This document shows positions 33,869-42,520 of a DNA stretch of 64,000 bases, piece after piece. The notes below the pieces were generated by a model. The model saw only the letters and a list, made by a program, of their open reading frames with translations. It had not been told where the DNA came from and made no database searches. The first letter of the stretch is position 1; every line of letters begins with the position of its first letter. The DNA lies in NCBI GenBank assembly GCA_965206125.1, contig CBDBIN010000046.1, positions 372,001 to 436,000 of the forward strand, written 5' to 3'. Origin of the DNA: CAXWPM01 sp965206125. Lineage in GTDB: Bacteria > Acidobacteriota > Terriglobia > 20CM-2-55-15. The position numbers and the translations under genes are program-made.

Positions 33869-34744
33869 GTGTCTCTTCCGACGATTGACATCCTGACCGT
33901 GTTCCACGACGGTCGGCATCTGGTCGAACCCTACCTGGAGAGCGTCGGCGGGATCCGAACGCCGACCACGCTGTACCTGCTAGACAACGCCAGTAAGGAC
34001 GGGACTGCGGAGCTTCTCGGAAATCGGGTTTCCGATCTCAATTCCCCGTGCCACTTCTTCCGGTCCGACCGGAATGACGGTTTCGCGCGCGGTATCAACC
34101 TGCTCGCCCGACAGGGTAAGGGCGAGTATGTCTTTCTGTTGAACCCCGATGCCGAGGTTGCCCCCGACTGCCTGGACCGTCTCATCGAACGTGCAGAGGC
34201 CGATCCCGGGATTGCGATCTGTGAAGCCCGACAGCAGCCCACCGAACATCCAAAGGCCTACGACAAGTCGACGGGAGAGACGACCTGGTGTTCGGGCGCA
34301 GCGGCTCTCATCCGACGGACGGCGTTCGACGAGGTGGGCGGTTTCGACGACCGGATCTTCTTCATGTATTGCGAGGACGTGGACCTCAGCTGGAAGCTGT
34401 GGCTGACAGGCTGGAAATGCGTGTACGTGCCCGAAGCCCTCGTCGGTCACGATACGAGCCGACCGAGGCCCCGTTGGAGGCGGAGAATGGAGAACTACTA
34501 CAGCTTCCGGAATTCTCTGTTTCTATTCCACCGATACGCCCGAAAAGGGGATCTAACCGTCCTCATCGGATTCTTGTTGAAAAGATTCATGTCCCGGCGG
34601 TATTCATTGACCGGTAAGGCTTTGTCCACAATTGCTTTCGCGGATCACATTCGTTATATTCCGTATTTGGTCACAACCCGGCGAAAATGGGGAAACCGGG
34701 CACATTCCTGGATTCGACTGACTGAAACCTCGCTAGCGGAGTAG
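33869..34744 (+). CDS. Family 2 glycosyltransferase (WbbL-like)
   Basis: 291 residues from GTG 33869, chosen because GGAGAGGA precedes it and it begins directly with SLPTIDILTVFHD. The frame stays open back to 33809 but that part is low-complexity Ser/Arg. GT-A motifs: YLLDNASKDGTAELL, DGFARGINLLARQGKGEYVFLLNPDAEV (DxD-like), and FFMYCEDVDLSWKLWLTGW. The tail contains a basic amphipathic stretch (RRRMENYYSFRNSLFLF). It probably acts on a lipid-linked intermediate. Confidence 0.84.
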   Translation: MSLPTIDILTVFHDGRHLVEPYLESVGGIRTPTTLYLLDNASKDGTAELLGNRVSDLNSPCHFFRSDRNDGFARGINLLARQGKGEYVFLLNPDAEVAPDCLDRLIERAEADPGIAICEARQQPTEHPKAYDKSTGETTWCSGAAALIRRTAFDEVGGFDDRIFFMYCEDVDLSWKLWLTGWKCVYVPEALVGHDTSRPRPRWRRRMENYYSFRNSLFLFHRYARKGDLTVLIGFLLKRFMSRRYSLTGKALSTIAFADHIRYIPYLVTTRRKWGNRAHSWIRLTETSLAE

Positions 34745-34860
34745 CGGCCCGTTTAAACGCTGGGTCCGCCGATCTGTCAAACCAGAGAGTGCTCATCCGG
34801 GGACGAAGCGAGGCGAGGCTGACGGCAACTGAACTATCGAAATTCACTTCCAGGTTACCC

Positions 34861-35898
34861 GTGTACAAGATATCCGTTGTCATACCCACTCTGAATCGCG
34901 CCGAACTTCTGGCGGAGACGATCGACAGGATCGAATCTCAGTCGCTCCCCAGAGAGCAGTACGAAGTCATCGTCGTCGATAACAACTCGACCGACCGGAC
35001 GATCGAGGTTCTCGAACAGAAATCCCACACCTACTCCAACCTCCGGTTCTCTCTGCAGCAGAAACCCGGGGCGGCGGCGACACGGAACACCGGCCTCGGC
35101 ATGACGTCCGGTGAAGTCGTGCTGTTCATCGACGACGACATCGAGAGCGATCGAGAACTTCTGGAATCCCATCTCCGATATCACGGTGAGACCCCCGACG
35201 CTTCGGTGATAGGAACGATCCGAACGAACTGGGAGACGACACGTGATCCGTTCCTCCGGTACATGAGGGATCGAGGCATCTTCAACCCGTACAGCCTGAA
35301 CGGTTCGAATCTGGATTTCTCCTGCTATCACACCGGAAACGTATCGACCCCCAGACGCACGCTCGAGAGCCTTGGCGGTTTCGACGAACGCTTTGAGGTC
35401 TACGGTATGGAGGATATCGAGCTGGGCTACCGGCTCGAGCGAAGAAGCGGCTGCCCCATGGTCCGCGGCGTCGAGGCAACGGCGCTACATCATTACTTTC
35501 CCAGCTACGGACAGTTCGTTGAACGATGCGAGCAAGCAGGTTTTTCACTCGGTTTGATGCTGAGGCTCCATCCGGAGCTCCGCGGCCGCTTTACCGAGAA
35601 TGGCCGCGCCACGAGACTCTTGAGGCCCTTCCATCGCTTGTACAGGGTCGCGGCCCCCATGATTCACCCACTCAGCAGAAGTCTTGAGAAGAGAGAGGAG
35701 AGGCGAGGATCTGGCCCCGTAAGCATACCGCTCGGATTTCATTACGACTGGGCGCTACGCTATCGATTTTTCCTCGGGTTCAGTCACTACGCCACAAACG
35801 GCAACGGCGTCCGTTCGAACGAGCCGGCTCGCGAACGAGAAGACGTCAACATCAAAGAGTCGACCTCAAAGGTCCCGCCAAGCTCGCTCGTCCGCTGA
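34861..35898 (+). CDS. Family 2 glycosyltransferase
   Basis: 345 residues from GTG 34861, which begins YKISVVIPTLNRAELL as GT2 enzymes do. A GTG at 34789 would add 24 residues without homology and neither start has a good Shine-Dalgarno. Conserved sites: VIVVDNNSTDRTIEV, PGAAATRNTGLGMTSGEVVLFIDDDIE (DxD), GGFDERFEVYGMEDIELGYRLERR. Acceptor and donor unknown. Fourth glycosyltransferase of cluster 1, just before the flippase gene. Confidence 0.83.
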   Translation: MYKISVVIPTLNRAELLAETIDRIESQSLPREQYEVIVVDNNSTDRTIEVLEQKSHTYSNLRFSLQQKPGAAATRNTGLGMTSGEVVLFIDDDIESDRELLESHLRYHGETPDASVIGTIRTNWETTRDPFLRYMRDRGIFNPYSLNGSNLDFSCYHTGNVSTPRRTLESLGGFDERFEVYGMEDIELGYRLERRSGCPMVRGVEATALHHYFPSYGQFVERCEQAGFSLGLMLRLHPELRGRFTENGRATRLLRPFHRLYRVAAPMIHPLSRSLEKREERRGSGPVSIPLGFHYDWALRYRFFLGFSHYATNGNGVRSNEPAREREDVNIKESTSKVPPSSLVR

Positions 35899-35967
35899 GC
35901 CGGTTCGTCGGTCGGTCCCTGTCTTGAACGGCCGGGCCGTGCCGCGCCAGGTCGACCGAATTCACGT

Positions 35968-37591
35968 ATGCGTCAGGAACGGCCTTCAGAAGGGCCCACC
36001 GATTCCCATTCGGTCACCTTCCTCGGTGAGTTTTCCAAGAAGCTCGTCACGAACACGTTCTTCAACTTCGTTGGCCGCTTCTGGAGCTTTGTTGTCACCC
36101 TCCTGTTGACCCCTTACCTCCTGTCGCGACTCACCGTCGGTGAGTTTGGTACCTGGGTACTGCTGTCGGTCTTCGTCGGTTCGTTCAACCTGCTCGATCT
36201 CGGTCTGGGTTCGGCTTTCACCAAGTATGTTTCCCAGTACCACGCGCATCGCGATTTCCCATGGATCAATGCAGTCCTGTTTTCCGGTGTTCTGTTCTAC
36301 ACGGTTTTTGGAGTTGGTCTGGTCGCCCTCGGAATGGCGTTGGAAGGCATCTTGTTCAGCATCTTTCGGATCGATGTTCCACCGATGGTCTATCCCTTGG
36401 TCCTCGTTGCTTTCGCGATCAACAATATTGCGCTGATGCTGCTTGCCACTTTGAAGGGCATGCAGCGCATGGATCAATCCAATGCGGTCGAGATCGCGAT
36501 GAGCGTTCCCGCACTGGTTGGCACCGTGTTTTTCCTGGAGTCCGGCTGGGGAATGCTGGGCCTTGCGGTGAACTCGGTTCTTCTCGCGACGATGATGGCC
36601 CTGGCCGCATGGCGGAGCATGCGACGCGTCGAACCGGAAGTGGGGCTGGCCTGGCTGCCGGATCGCGCCCTGTTCAAGGAGATGTTCGCCTACGGCGCCA
36701 AGTTGCAGTTCAGCCGCCTCGGGGGGCTGGTTTGTTTTCAGATGGACAAGTTGATCATCTCCAGGTTCCTCGGCGTTGCGGCAGTTTCCTTCTATGAAGT
36801 GGCGTCCCGGTTGACGCTTTTCATGAGGGCCCTACCCCTGGTCATGATCTCTGCCCTGATTCCGGCGACCTCGGAACTGGGAGCCCGCAACGACCGTGCG
36901 CGGATCGAAAAGGCGTATATGCTGGCTTCGAAGTACGTCGTGATGGCGACCGTTGCCTTGATGGGGTTCGTCGTGATCGAGGCCGATTCGTTACTGCGCC
37001 TGTGGTTGGGAGAAGGTTTTAGTCAGTCGGTGATACTGGTCCAGGTACTGGCGATCGGTTACAGCGTCAACGTCATGGGTGGTGCGGCGAGCCAGACGGG
37101 CGGCGGGAGTGGGACGGCCGGAGTTCGACATGAAAGGCATGGTCCTGTTGACGATCGTCAATCCGATCCTGAGCTTGGTTCTCGTGCGCGAGTATGGGGC
37201 CCCCGGAGCCGCGGCCGGGACATCGATTGCCCTGTTGGTTGCAACGGCCTACCTGGTTTTCCTCTTCCACCGGGACTATCTTGGAGACTCCGCCGCCAAG
37301 CTGATCCGCGACGTTCACCTGCGTCCGTGGGTTGCCGGCTTGAGCGCGACCGCCGTCATCTGGGCGTTCCACGGCACAGTCCCCGCCGTCGTCGAGTTGG
37401 GCCAGGCTCGGCTCCTGATCCCGGTGAAGATCGCGATCGACTTCCTCGTGTTTGCACCCGCCTACGTTCTCCTGCTCGTCGGTCTGCGTCACGTAACCGC
37501 CATCGACTGGCGGAACCTGACCGGTCTGATGTCGTTTGGTTTCGAATTTGTCCGTCATCCCCTGCGCGAACGCGTCAAAATCTACCGCTGA
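35968..37591 (+). pseudogene. Polysaccharide flippase (Wzx/MATE-like) gene with a frameshift near 37100
   Basis: Frame 1 (from 35968) encodes about 375 residues with ten or so hydrophobic helices, starting LVTNTFFNFVGRFWSFVVTLLLTPYLLSRLTVGEFGTW, the oligosaccharide flippase N-terminus. At GGGCGGCGGG (37097-37106) the reading must lose one base: frame 1 continues as nonsense, while the other frame continues GRPEFDMKGMVLLTIVNPILSLVLVREYG to 37591. The restored protein, about 540 residues, has the usual 12-14 helices. Wzx moves undecaprenyl-linked repeat units across the inner membrane and would complete cluster 1. The extra G in a G-rich tract could be a sequencing error, so the gene may be intact in the organism. 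Confidence 0.78.
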
Positions 37592-37651
37592 CGCGGGATC
37601 GCACGGATGGGTCGGAGTCGGGAAGGCCACGGATTACAGGGAGCGGGAACA

Positions 37652-37746
37652 GCCACGGATTACACGGATTTAACGGATTAGGTGTGGTGCTTCGGGCCGC
37701 AGACCATAGACTTCTTCCTGTCCGTGTAATCCGTGCAATCCGTGGC
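37652..37746. repeat. Palindromic repeat element, family A copy 3
   Basis: GCCACGGATTACACGGATTT at 37652 pairs with GTGTAATCCGTGCAATCCGTGGC at the right end. The centre (TGGTGCTTCGGGCCGCAGACC...TTCCTGTCCG) matches the centre of copy 1 at many positions. A further partial left end (GGCCACGGATTACAGGG) lies at 37625-37640. The element occupies much of the 345-base gap before the sigma factor. The rest, 37747-37936, holds no gene; TATACAAT near 37812 could be a -10 but has no matching -35. Confidence 0.8.
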
Positions 37747-37936
37747 CTTCCGGATCCCACCGTGTAATTCGGGGCAAGTTGGACCCGTCTCGGCGTACCG
37801 GATTTGTAAGCTATACAATTTGAACGGGATCGCCACCCGTGGTGTCGTTAGACAAAGGCCAACAAGGGGTGGCATTCCGAACCTGTTTCGTCCTTTTGGA
37901 CTTTCCGGGCGTCTTAGCCCGATGTGAGCATCGAAT

Positions 37937-38482
37937 TTGACCCTAGAGAGCGCCGACGAGAGGACGATTATCGAGCGCGTGCTCGGTGGCGACACGAACT
38001 CGTTCAACCTGCTCGTCTGGCAGTGGGAAAAGCCGATCTACAACTACATCTACCGGATGGTCCGCGACCCGGACGTGGCGATGGACCTCTGTCAGGACAC
38101 CTTCATGAAGGCGTTTCGGGAATTGGGAACGCTCAAGGATCGGGACCGATTTTCAGCCTGGCTCTACCGGATTGCTCACAACGTCTGCTATTCCCGGTTC
38201 CGCAAGAACCAGGGAAAAGTCTTTGTAGAGCTGGATCCGAACGTCGGTGCCTCGAGGATGCCGATCGAGAACCGATTAGCCGTGGAGAAAGCGCTTTCAG
38301 AACTTCCGGACGACCAACGCGAAGTCGTCGTGCTGAAGGTCTACCAGGGTTTGAAATTCGACGAAATCGCGGCCGTCCAGGACGCGCCGGTATCGACGGT
38401 CAAGTCCAGGCTGTACATGGGCTTCGACAAGCTGAAGGCGGTCCTGGGCTCTCCGGCCCTGGAACGTCCGCAGTCGCTTTGA
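37937..38482 (+). CDS. ECF-family RNA polymerase sigma factor
   Basis: 181 residues. Region 2 reads IYNYIYRMVRDPDVAMDLCQDTFMKAFRELGTLKD...FSAWLYRIAHNVC and region 4 reads ALSELPDDQREVVVLKVYQGLKFDEIAAVQDAPVSTVKSRLYMGFDKL, with no region 1 or 3, as in ECF sigma factors. The start is TTG 37937, because an in-frame stop lies ten bases upstream and no ATG precedes region 2. An anti-sigma gene follows by 14 bases, then the secretion operon. It probably directs transcription of its own operon and possibly the gsp genes. Confidence 0.92.
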   Translation: MTLESADERTIIERVLGGDTNSFNLLVWQWEKPIYNYIYRMVRDPDVAMDLCQDTFMKAFRELGTLKDRDRFSAWLYRIAHNVCYSRFRKNQGKVFVELDPNVGASRMPIENRLAVEKALSELPDDQREVVVLKVYQGLKFDEIAAVQDAPVSTVKSRLYMGFDKLKAVLGSPALERPQSL

Positions 38483-38496
38483 ACAGGTAAAACATC

Positions 38497-39126
38497 ATGT
38501 CGCATTTAGAAGACAGGCTGGCTGAGTTCGTTTTTGAAGAGCTGTCCGAGCCCGAAATGGAGCAGGCCCGACGCCATGTGGCGCAGTGTCTGGAATGTCA
38601 GGGCCGCGTTACCGGTTTTCAGAGAGTCCGTGAGTCGCTGGAACGGGTTCCCGACGTCGATGTTCCGCGTCGAGTGGTCTTTGTCGAGTCCGAAGCATCC
38701 TCGAAGCGAAGCTGGCTGCCGACGGGGTGGCTGGTCCCGATCGGGGCGGCTGCCGCCTTCGTGCTGGTTGTTCTGCTCATCGTTCCCATGCAGCTGGATT
38801 GGCGCGACGGAGGCGTGACGATCGCGTTCGGAAACATGCCGGCGGTGCCGGCTCCCGCACCGCAACCGGCACCCATCCAGGAGTTGGCCCTCGAGCCGGC
38901 GTCGATCGATTACGCGCGGCTTGCCGACGATGTCGCAGTGCTGGACCGCGCATGGCTGGAAGCGGAATTGAACACCCGGCTGAGTGCGATCAATTCCGAG
39001 TACCAGAGCGACATGCGTTCCGTTCGAGGCGAGATGGATTATCTGGTCCGTCTTCAGGAGGCCGCGACGAGGGATACGATCGAGAATTCGACGAACATCC
39101 TGTTGCTGGCCGAAAGGAGTCAGTGA
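38497..39126 (+). CDS. Membrane anti-sigma factor with zinc-finger (ZAS) domain
   Basis: 209 residues. The cytoplasmic head contains the HxxxCxxC zinc motif (RRHVAQCLECQGR, residues 27-39). One transmembrane helix follows (LVPIGAAAAFVLVVLLIVPM, about 80-100), then a Pro/Ala-rich linker (PAVPAPAPQPAPIQE) and a periplasmic helical region rich in Glu/Arg and likely coiled coil. This is the classical arrangement of an anti-sigma factor holding its ECF partner at the membrane until a periplasmic or envelope signal arrives. The next gene begins one base inside its stop (TGATG). Confidence 0.87.
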   Translation: MSHLEDRLAEFVFEELSEPEMEQARRHVAQCLECQGRVTGFQRVRESLERVPDVDVPRRVVFVESEASSKRSWLPTGWLVPIGAAAAFVLVVLLIVPMQLDWRDGGVTIAFGNMPAVPAPAPQPAPIQELALEPASIDYARLADDVAVLDRAWLEAELNTRLSAINSEYQSDMRSVRGEMDYLVRLQEAATRDTIENSTNILLLAERSQ

Positions 39127-39653
39127 TGCCGACGCCGGCCGTTTTGCTGCTGAACTTCGTCCTGGCGCTCCTGCCTCAGGCGAACGGAGGCCGGATCGAC
39201 GCATTCCTGCAGGTAGTCCCCGGCATCACCGATTCGCTCGATCAGATCGCGGATGACGTCGCGCGGGGACCGTTGCTCCAGAGGACAAAAGCGACTCTGC
39301 TGGAAGGCTACGGCATGGTCCTGACCCTGGAGTTGCGGCTGGATGACCCCCCTAGCCCGTTCGCCAGCAGGACGCCGGTAGAGAACGCTCGCCGGCTGAC
39401 CGCCGCACGGCTTCGGACCTTGAAGGATGACATTGTCGACTTCATGGAAGAAGCCCTGCCGGGCCTCAGTGTGATCTCGCCGACGGAGTCACTCACGGTC
39501 GTCGTCTACGTGCTGAACACGAACCCCGTCGATCTACCCGACCTGCCGACGCAGGTCCTGCTGGCCGTGACACGTCAGGATGCTCTGGATCTCAGCGAGG
39601 GGAGAATTTCCTCCGAGAGTTTCCGCGCCCGCGTCCGCATAACCGAGTACTAA
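39126..39653 (+). CDS. Secreted protein of unknown function in the sigma/secretion operon
   Basis: 175 residues starting at ATG 39126, coupled to the anti-sigma stop. The first 18 residues (PAVLLLNFVLALLPQANG) look like a signal peptide. The rest has helical, polar character (ITDSLDQIADDVARGPLLQRTKATLLEGYGMVLTLELRLDD; LTAARLRTLKDDIVDFMEEALPGL) ending SSESFRARVRITEY. No known domain is recognised. Its position between anti-sigma and gspE suggests a periplasmic sensor or modulator for the sigma/anti-sigma pair, or a secretion accessory. Confidence 0.72.
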   Translation: MPTPAVLLLNFVLALLPQANGGRIDAFLQVVPGITDSLDQIADDVARGPLLQRTKATLLEGYGMVLTLELRLDDPPSPFASRTPVENARRLTAARLRTLKDDIVDFMEEALPGLSVISPTESLTVVVYVLNTNPVDLPDLPTQVLLAVTRQDALDLSEGRISSESFRARVRITEY

Positions 39654-39659
39654 CCCCCG

Positions 39660-41348
39660 ATGAAAGCGCTCTTCGAGGCACAGAAGCCGCTCGGTCAGTA
39701 CCTGATCGACCGTGATCTTATCAAGCAGGAAGACCTCGACAACGCGCTTTCCCTCCAGAAAGAGCGCCCGTCAAAGCTCGGCCGGATCCTGACCGACCTG
39801 GGCTATGTGGCCGAGCGTGAAGTGCTTTCCGCTCTCGGCGAACAGTTGCGGGTTCCGATCTTCTCGGACGATTATCCGGCCGTACCGATCCAGGCCGAGA
39901 AGCTCCCGTACGACTTCCTCAAGGCATCCTCTGTCGTTCCCGTGCACGTCGAAGCCGACGTCCTGTCGATCGTGATGGCGGACCCCCTGGACATGGAGAC
40001 GCAGTCGACGATTCGGTTGAGAACAGGCTTCGAGCTCAAAGTGTTCCTCGCATTCGAGTCCGACATCTCCGAACAGATCGAATTGTTGTACGGAGACGAA
40101 AACTCCGGAGAGAAACTGATCGAGACGCTCGGCGACGTCTTCTCCGAAGAGAGTATCGAGCACCTCCGCGACCTGGCATCCGAGGCGCCCGTCATACGGA
40201 TGGTCAACCTCATTATTTCGCGTGCTGTTGAATCACGAGCGAGCGACATCCACGTCGAACCGTTCGAGCGCGATCTGAGGCTGCGTTACCGCGTAGACGG
40301 CGTGCTTCAGAACGTCGATCCGCCGCCCAACACTCTGAGAGACCCGATCATCTCTCGGATCAAGCTGATGGCGAAGTTGAATATTGCGGAGCGCCGCCTT
40401 CCGCAGGACGGCCGGATCAAGCTGAGAGTTCTCGGTAAAGAGATCGACCTGCGGGTGTCGACCCTTCCGACGATGTACGGCGAAAGCGTCGTCATGCGTA
40501 TCCTCGACAAGTCGGATTCCTCCCTGATCGACCTCCGGCGCCTCGGGTTTCCCGAAGATCTGTATCCGAAGATCTGCGCCATGACGTCGAAACCCCACGG
40601 TATCTTGCTCGTGACCGGCCCGACCGGTAGCGGCAAGACGACCACGCTCTACAGTGCTCTGACGAGGATCAACATTCCCGATCGCAAGATCATCACGATC
40701 GAAGATCCAGTGGAATACCAGATGGACGGCATCAACCAGATCCCGGTGAACCCGCAAATCGGATTGACTTTCGCGGCGGGCTTGCGCCACATCGTGCGCC
40801 AGGACCCGGACGTGATCATGATCGGTGAGATCCGCGACCTGGACACGGCCCAGATCGCCATACGCGCCGCGCTGACGGGGCACCTGGTCTTCAGCACGCT
40901 GCACACCAACGACGCCCCGAGCGCCATCACGCGGCTGATCGATATGGGAGTGGAGGACTACCTGCTGGCTTCGTCGCTGATCGGCATACTCGCGCAGCGC
41001 CTCGTGCGGGTGGTCTGCCCGGATTGCCGGCGGCCCGAGCGTCTATCGGGGCAGGTCGCCGCCGAGTCGGGTTTCCCGGCGGATCCGGGTGTGGACGTGG
41101 AAATCCAACGCGGACAGGGATGTCAAACCTGCGGGCATACCGGTTTCGGCAGCCGCCTGGGAATCTTCGAGCTGGTGGATGTGGACGACGTCCTGCGCGA
41201 GGCGATCACGACGAACCCCGATTCAAACTCGTTGAAGGCGCATGCCGTCAGTTCCGGAATGCGCACGCTCAAGGAAGACGGATGGAGCAAGGTTGCCCAG
41301 GGCATCACGACGCCGGACGAGGTGTTGCGTGTGACCCAGGAGGTGTGA
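39660..41348 (+). CDS. gspE: Type II secretion system ATPase GspE
   Basis: 562 residues. An N-terminal T2SSE_N domain (LGQYLIDRDLIKQEDLDNALSLQ and SVVPVHVEADVLSIVMADP) is followed by the hexameric ATPase. Walker A is GPTGSGKTTTLYSAL near 321, the Asp box ITIEDPVEYQ follows, Walker B is VIMIGEIRDLDTAQIA near 384, and the His box is GHLVFSTLHTNDAPSA. A zinc-binding CxxC pair set (CPDCRRPE and CQTCGHTG) is present near 455-490. It powers pseudopilus assembly from the cytoplasm. First gsp gene of the operon. Confidence 0.96.
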   Translation: MKALFEAQKPLGQYLIDRDLIKQEDLDNALSLQKERPSKLGRILTDLGYVAEREVLSALGEQLRVPIFSDDYPAVPIQAEKLPYDFLKASSVVPVHVEADVLSIVMADPLDMETQSTIRLRTGFELKVFLAFESDISEQIELLYGDENSGEKLIETLGDVFSEESIEHLRDLASEAPVIRMVNLIISRAVESRASDIHVEPFERDLRLRYRVDGVLQNVDPPPNTLRDPIISRIKLMAKLNIAERRLPQDGRIKLRVLGKEIDLRVSTLPTMYGESVVMRILDKSDSSLIDLRRLGFPEDLYPKICAMTSKPHGILLVTGPTGSGKTTTLYSALTRINIPDRKIITIEDPVEYQMDGINQIPVNPQIGLTFAAGLRHIVRQDPDVIMIGEIRDLDTAQIAIRAALTGHLVFSTLHTNDAPSAITRLIDMGVEDYLLASSLIGILAQRLVRVVCPDCRRPERLSGQVAAESGFPADPGVDVEIQRGQGCQTCGHTGFGSRLGIFELVDVDDVLREAITTNPDSNSLKAHAVSSGMRTLKEDGWSKVAQGITTPDEVLRVTQEV

Positions 41349-41355
41349 ACCGGCG

Positions 41356-41973
41356 ATGGCAACGTTTGCTTATGTAGGCGTCAGCGGCGAGGGAAAGCGA
41401 CTGGAGGGCCACATCGACGCCGGAGACGCGCGGGCGGCCGTATCGGGCGTGCGTGGGATGGGTCTGACACCGATCTCGGTTCGGGAAAGCACGAAGGTAG
41501 CGAAGGCATGGATTCCGAACCTCAGCCTGCAGCTCAATCGTGTCACACGAAAGGACATCCTGTTCTTCACCGAGGAACTGTCGACGCTCGTCCGTGCCGG
41601 CCTTCCGCTCGACCGCAGCCTCAAGATCACGGCGGAACTGGCGCCGAAGCCGGCGCTGCGGAAGATACTCGAAAATGTGCTGACGGATATCAAAGGTGGG
41701 AAGAGCCTCGCCGATGCCCTGGCGGCGCACCCGAAACAATTTACCAAGCTCTACGTCAACATGATCCGCGCCGGAGAGGCCGGCGGGGTGCTCAACGTCG
41801 TGCTCGAACGCCTGACGGAATTCGAACGGTCTGCCGACGAACTGCGTTCGTACCTGGCCGCGGCTCTTGCGGTGTTCGAGCCGGTGATCATACTCGTCAT
41901 GGGCGTGCTCATCGGCGGTGTTGTCCTGTCGATGCTCATGGCAATATTCAGCATCAACGATATTTCGTTTTAG
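41356..41973 (+). CDS. gspF: Type II secretion inner-membrane protein GspF, internally shortened
   Basis: Only 205 residues, about half the usual 400. The N-terminal part matches GspF (ATFAYVGVSGEGKRLEGHIDAGDARAAVSGVRGMGL) and the first T2SSF domain is complete (KDILFFTEELSTLVRAGLPLDRSLKIT ... MIRAGEAGGVLNVVLERLTEFERSADELRSYL). It then jumps straight to the C-terminal helix (AVFEPVIILVMGVLIGGVVLSMLMAIF), omitting the first two helices and the whole second T2SSF domain. The reading frame is kept, so this is an in-frame internal deletion of about 600 bases or a misassembly. It should not form a normal GspF platform. Confidence 0.88.
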   Translation: MATFAYVGVSGEGKRLEGHIDAGDARAAVSGVRGMGLTPISVRESTKVAKAWIPNLSLQLNRVTRKDILFFTEELSTLVRAGLPLDRSLKITAELAPKPALRKILENVLTDIKGGKSLADALAAHPKQFTKLYVNMIRAGEAGGVLNVVLERLTEFERSADELRSYLAAALAVFEPVIILVMGVLIGGVVLSMLMAIFSINDISF

Positions 41974-41991
41974 AGAAACAAGGAGCGGAAA

Positions 41992-42453
41992 ATGGCTTCA
42001 GTCACGGAACATGGTCGGGCATCCGGCGAATTCCATCAACCGCGTCGAAGCGAGCGCGGTATCACGCTGATCGAACTGCTTGTCGTGATGGTCATCATTT
42101 CCCTGTTCGCAACCCTGGTCGGCGCCCGACTGTTCAGCAACGTGGACAAAGCGCGCCAGACGACGGCCAAACTCCAGATATCGGAATTCGAAGCTGTCCT
42201 GGACCTTTTCCGGCTCGAAGTAGGCCGCTATCCAACTGAAATAGAAGGGCTCCAAGCTCTTGTTGCGAATCCTGGCGACGTCCGAAACTGGGATGGGCCC
42301 TATCTTCGGAAGGATGTCCCTCTCGACCCCTGGGATAACGCCTACGTCTACCGCTACCCGGGAGAGCACTACGATTTCGACATTCTCTCCCTGGGTGCGG
42401 ACGGGCAGGCGGGCGGCGAGGACGCAGATATGGACATCGTCAGCTGGCAGTAG
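41992..42453 (+). CDS. gspG: Major pseudopilin GspG
   Basis: 153 residues. After a 23-residue basic leader the prepilin cleavage site is RG|ITLIELLVVMVIISLFATLV, with Ile in place of the usual Phe at +1 and Glu at +5. The globular part has LGRYPTEIEGLQALV-like features (VGRYPTEIEGLQALVANP) and the C-terminal calcium-loop region DPWDNAYVYRYPGEHYDFDILSLGADGQAGGEDADMDI. It is the main pseudopilus subunit and is processed by a prepilin peptidase that is not in this window. Confidence 0.95.
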   Translation: MASVTEHGRASGEFHQPRRSERGITLIELLVVMVIISLFATLVGARLFSNVDKARQTTAKLQISEFEAVLDLFRLEVGRYPTEIEGLQALVANPGDVRNWDGPYLRKDVPLDPWDNAYVYRYPGEHYDFDILSLGADGQAGGEDADMDIVSWQ

Positions 42454-42520
42454 ACTTTTCGCGCCGAACCCGCGTCTTTAGTCCTGAAGATCCGAAAACC
42501 GGTCTTCGAGGGAAAACAAT

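Noticed and set aside
37800..37830. Promoter for the ECF sigma gene
   Set aside because: TATACAAT resembles a -10 but no acceptable -35 lies 15-19 bases upstream.
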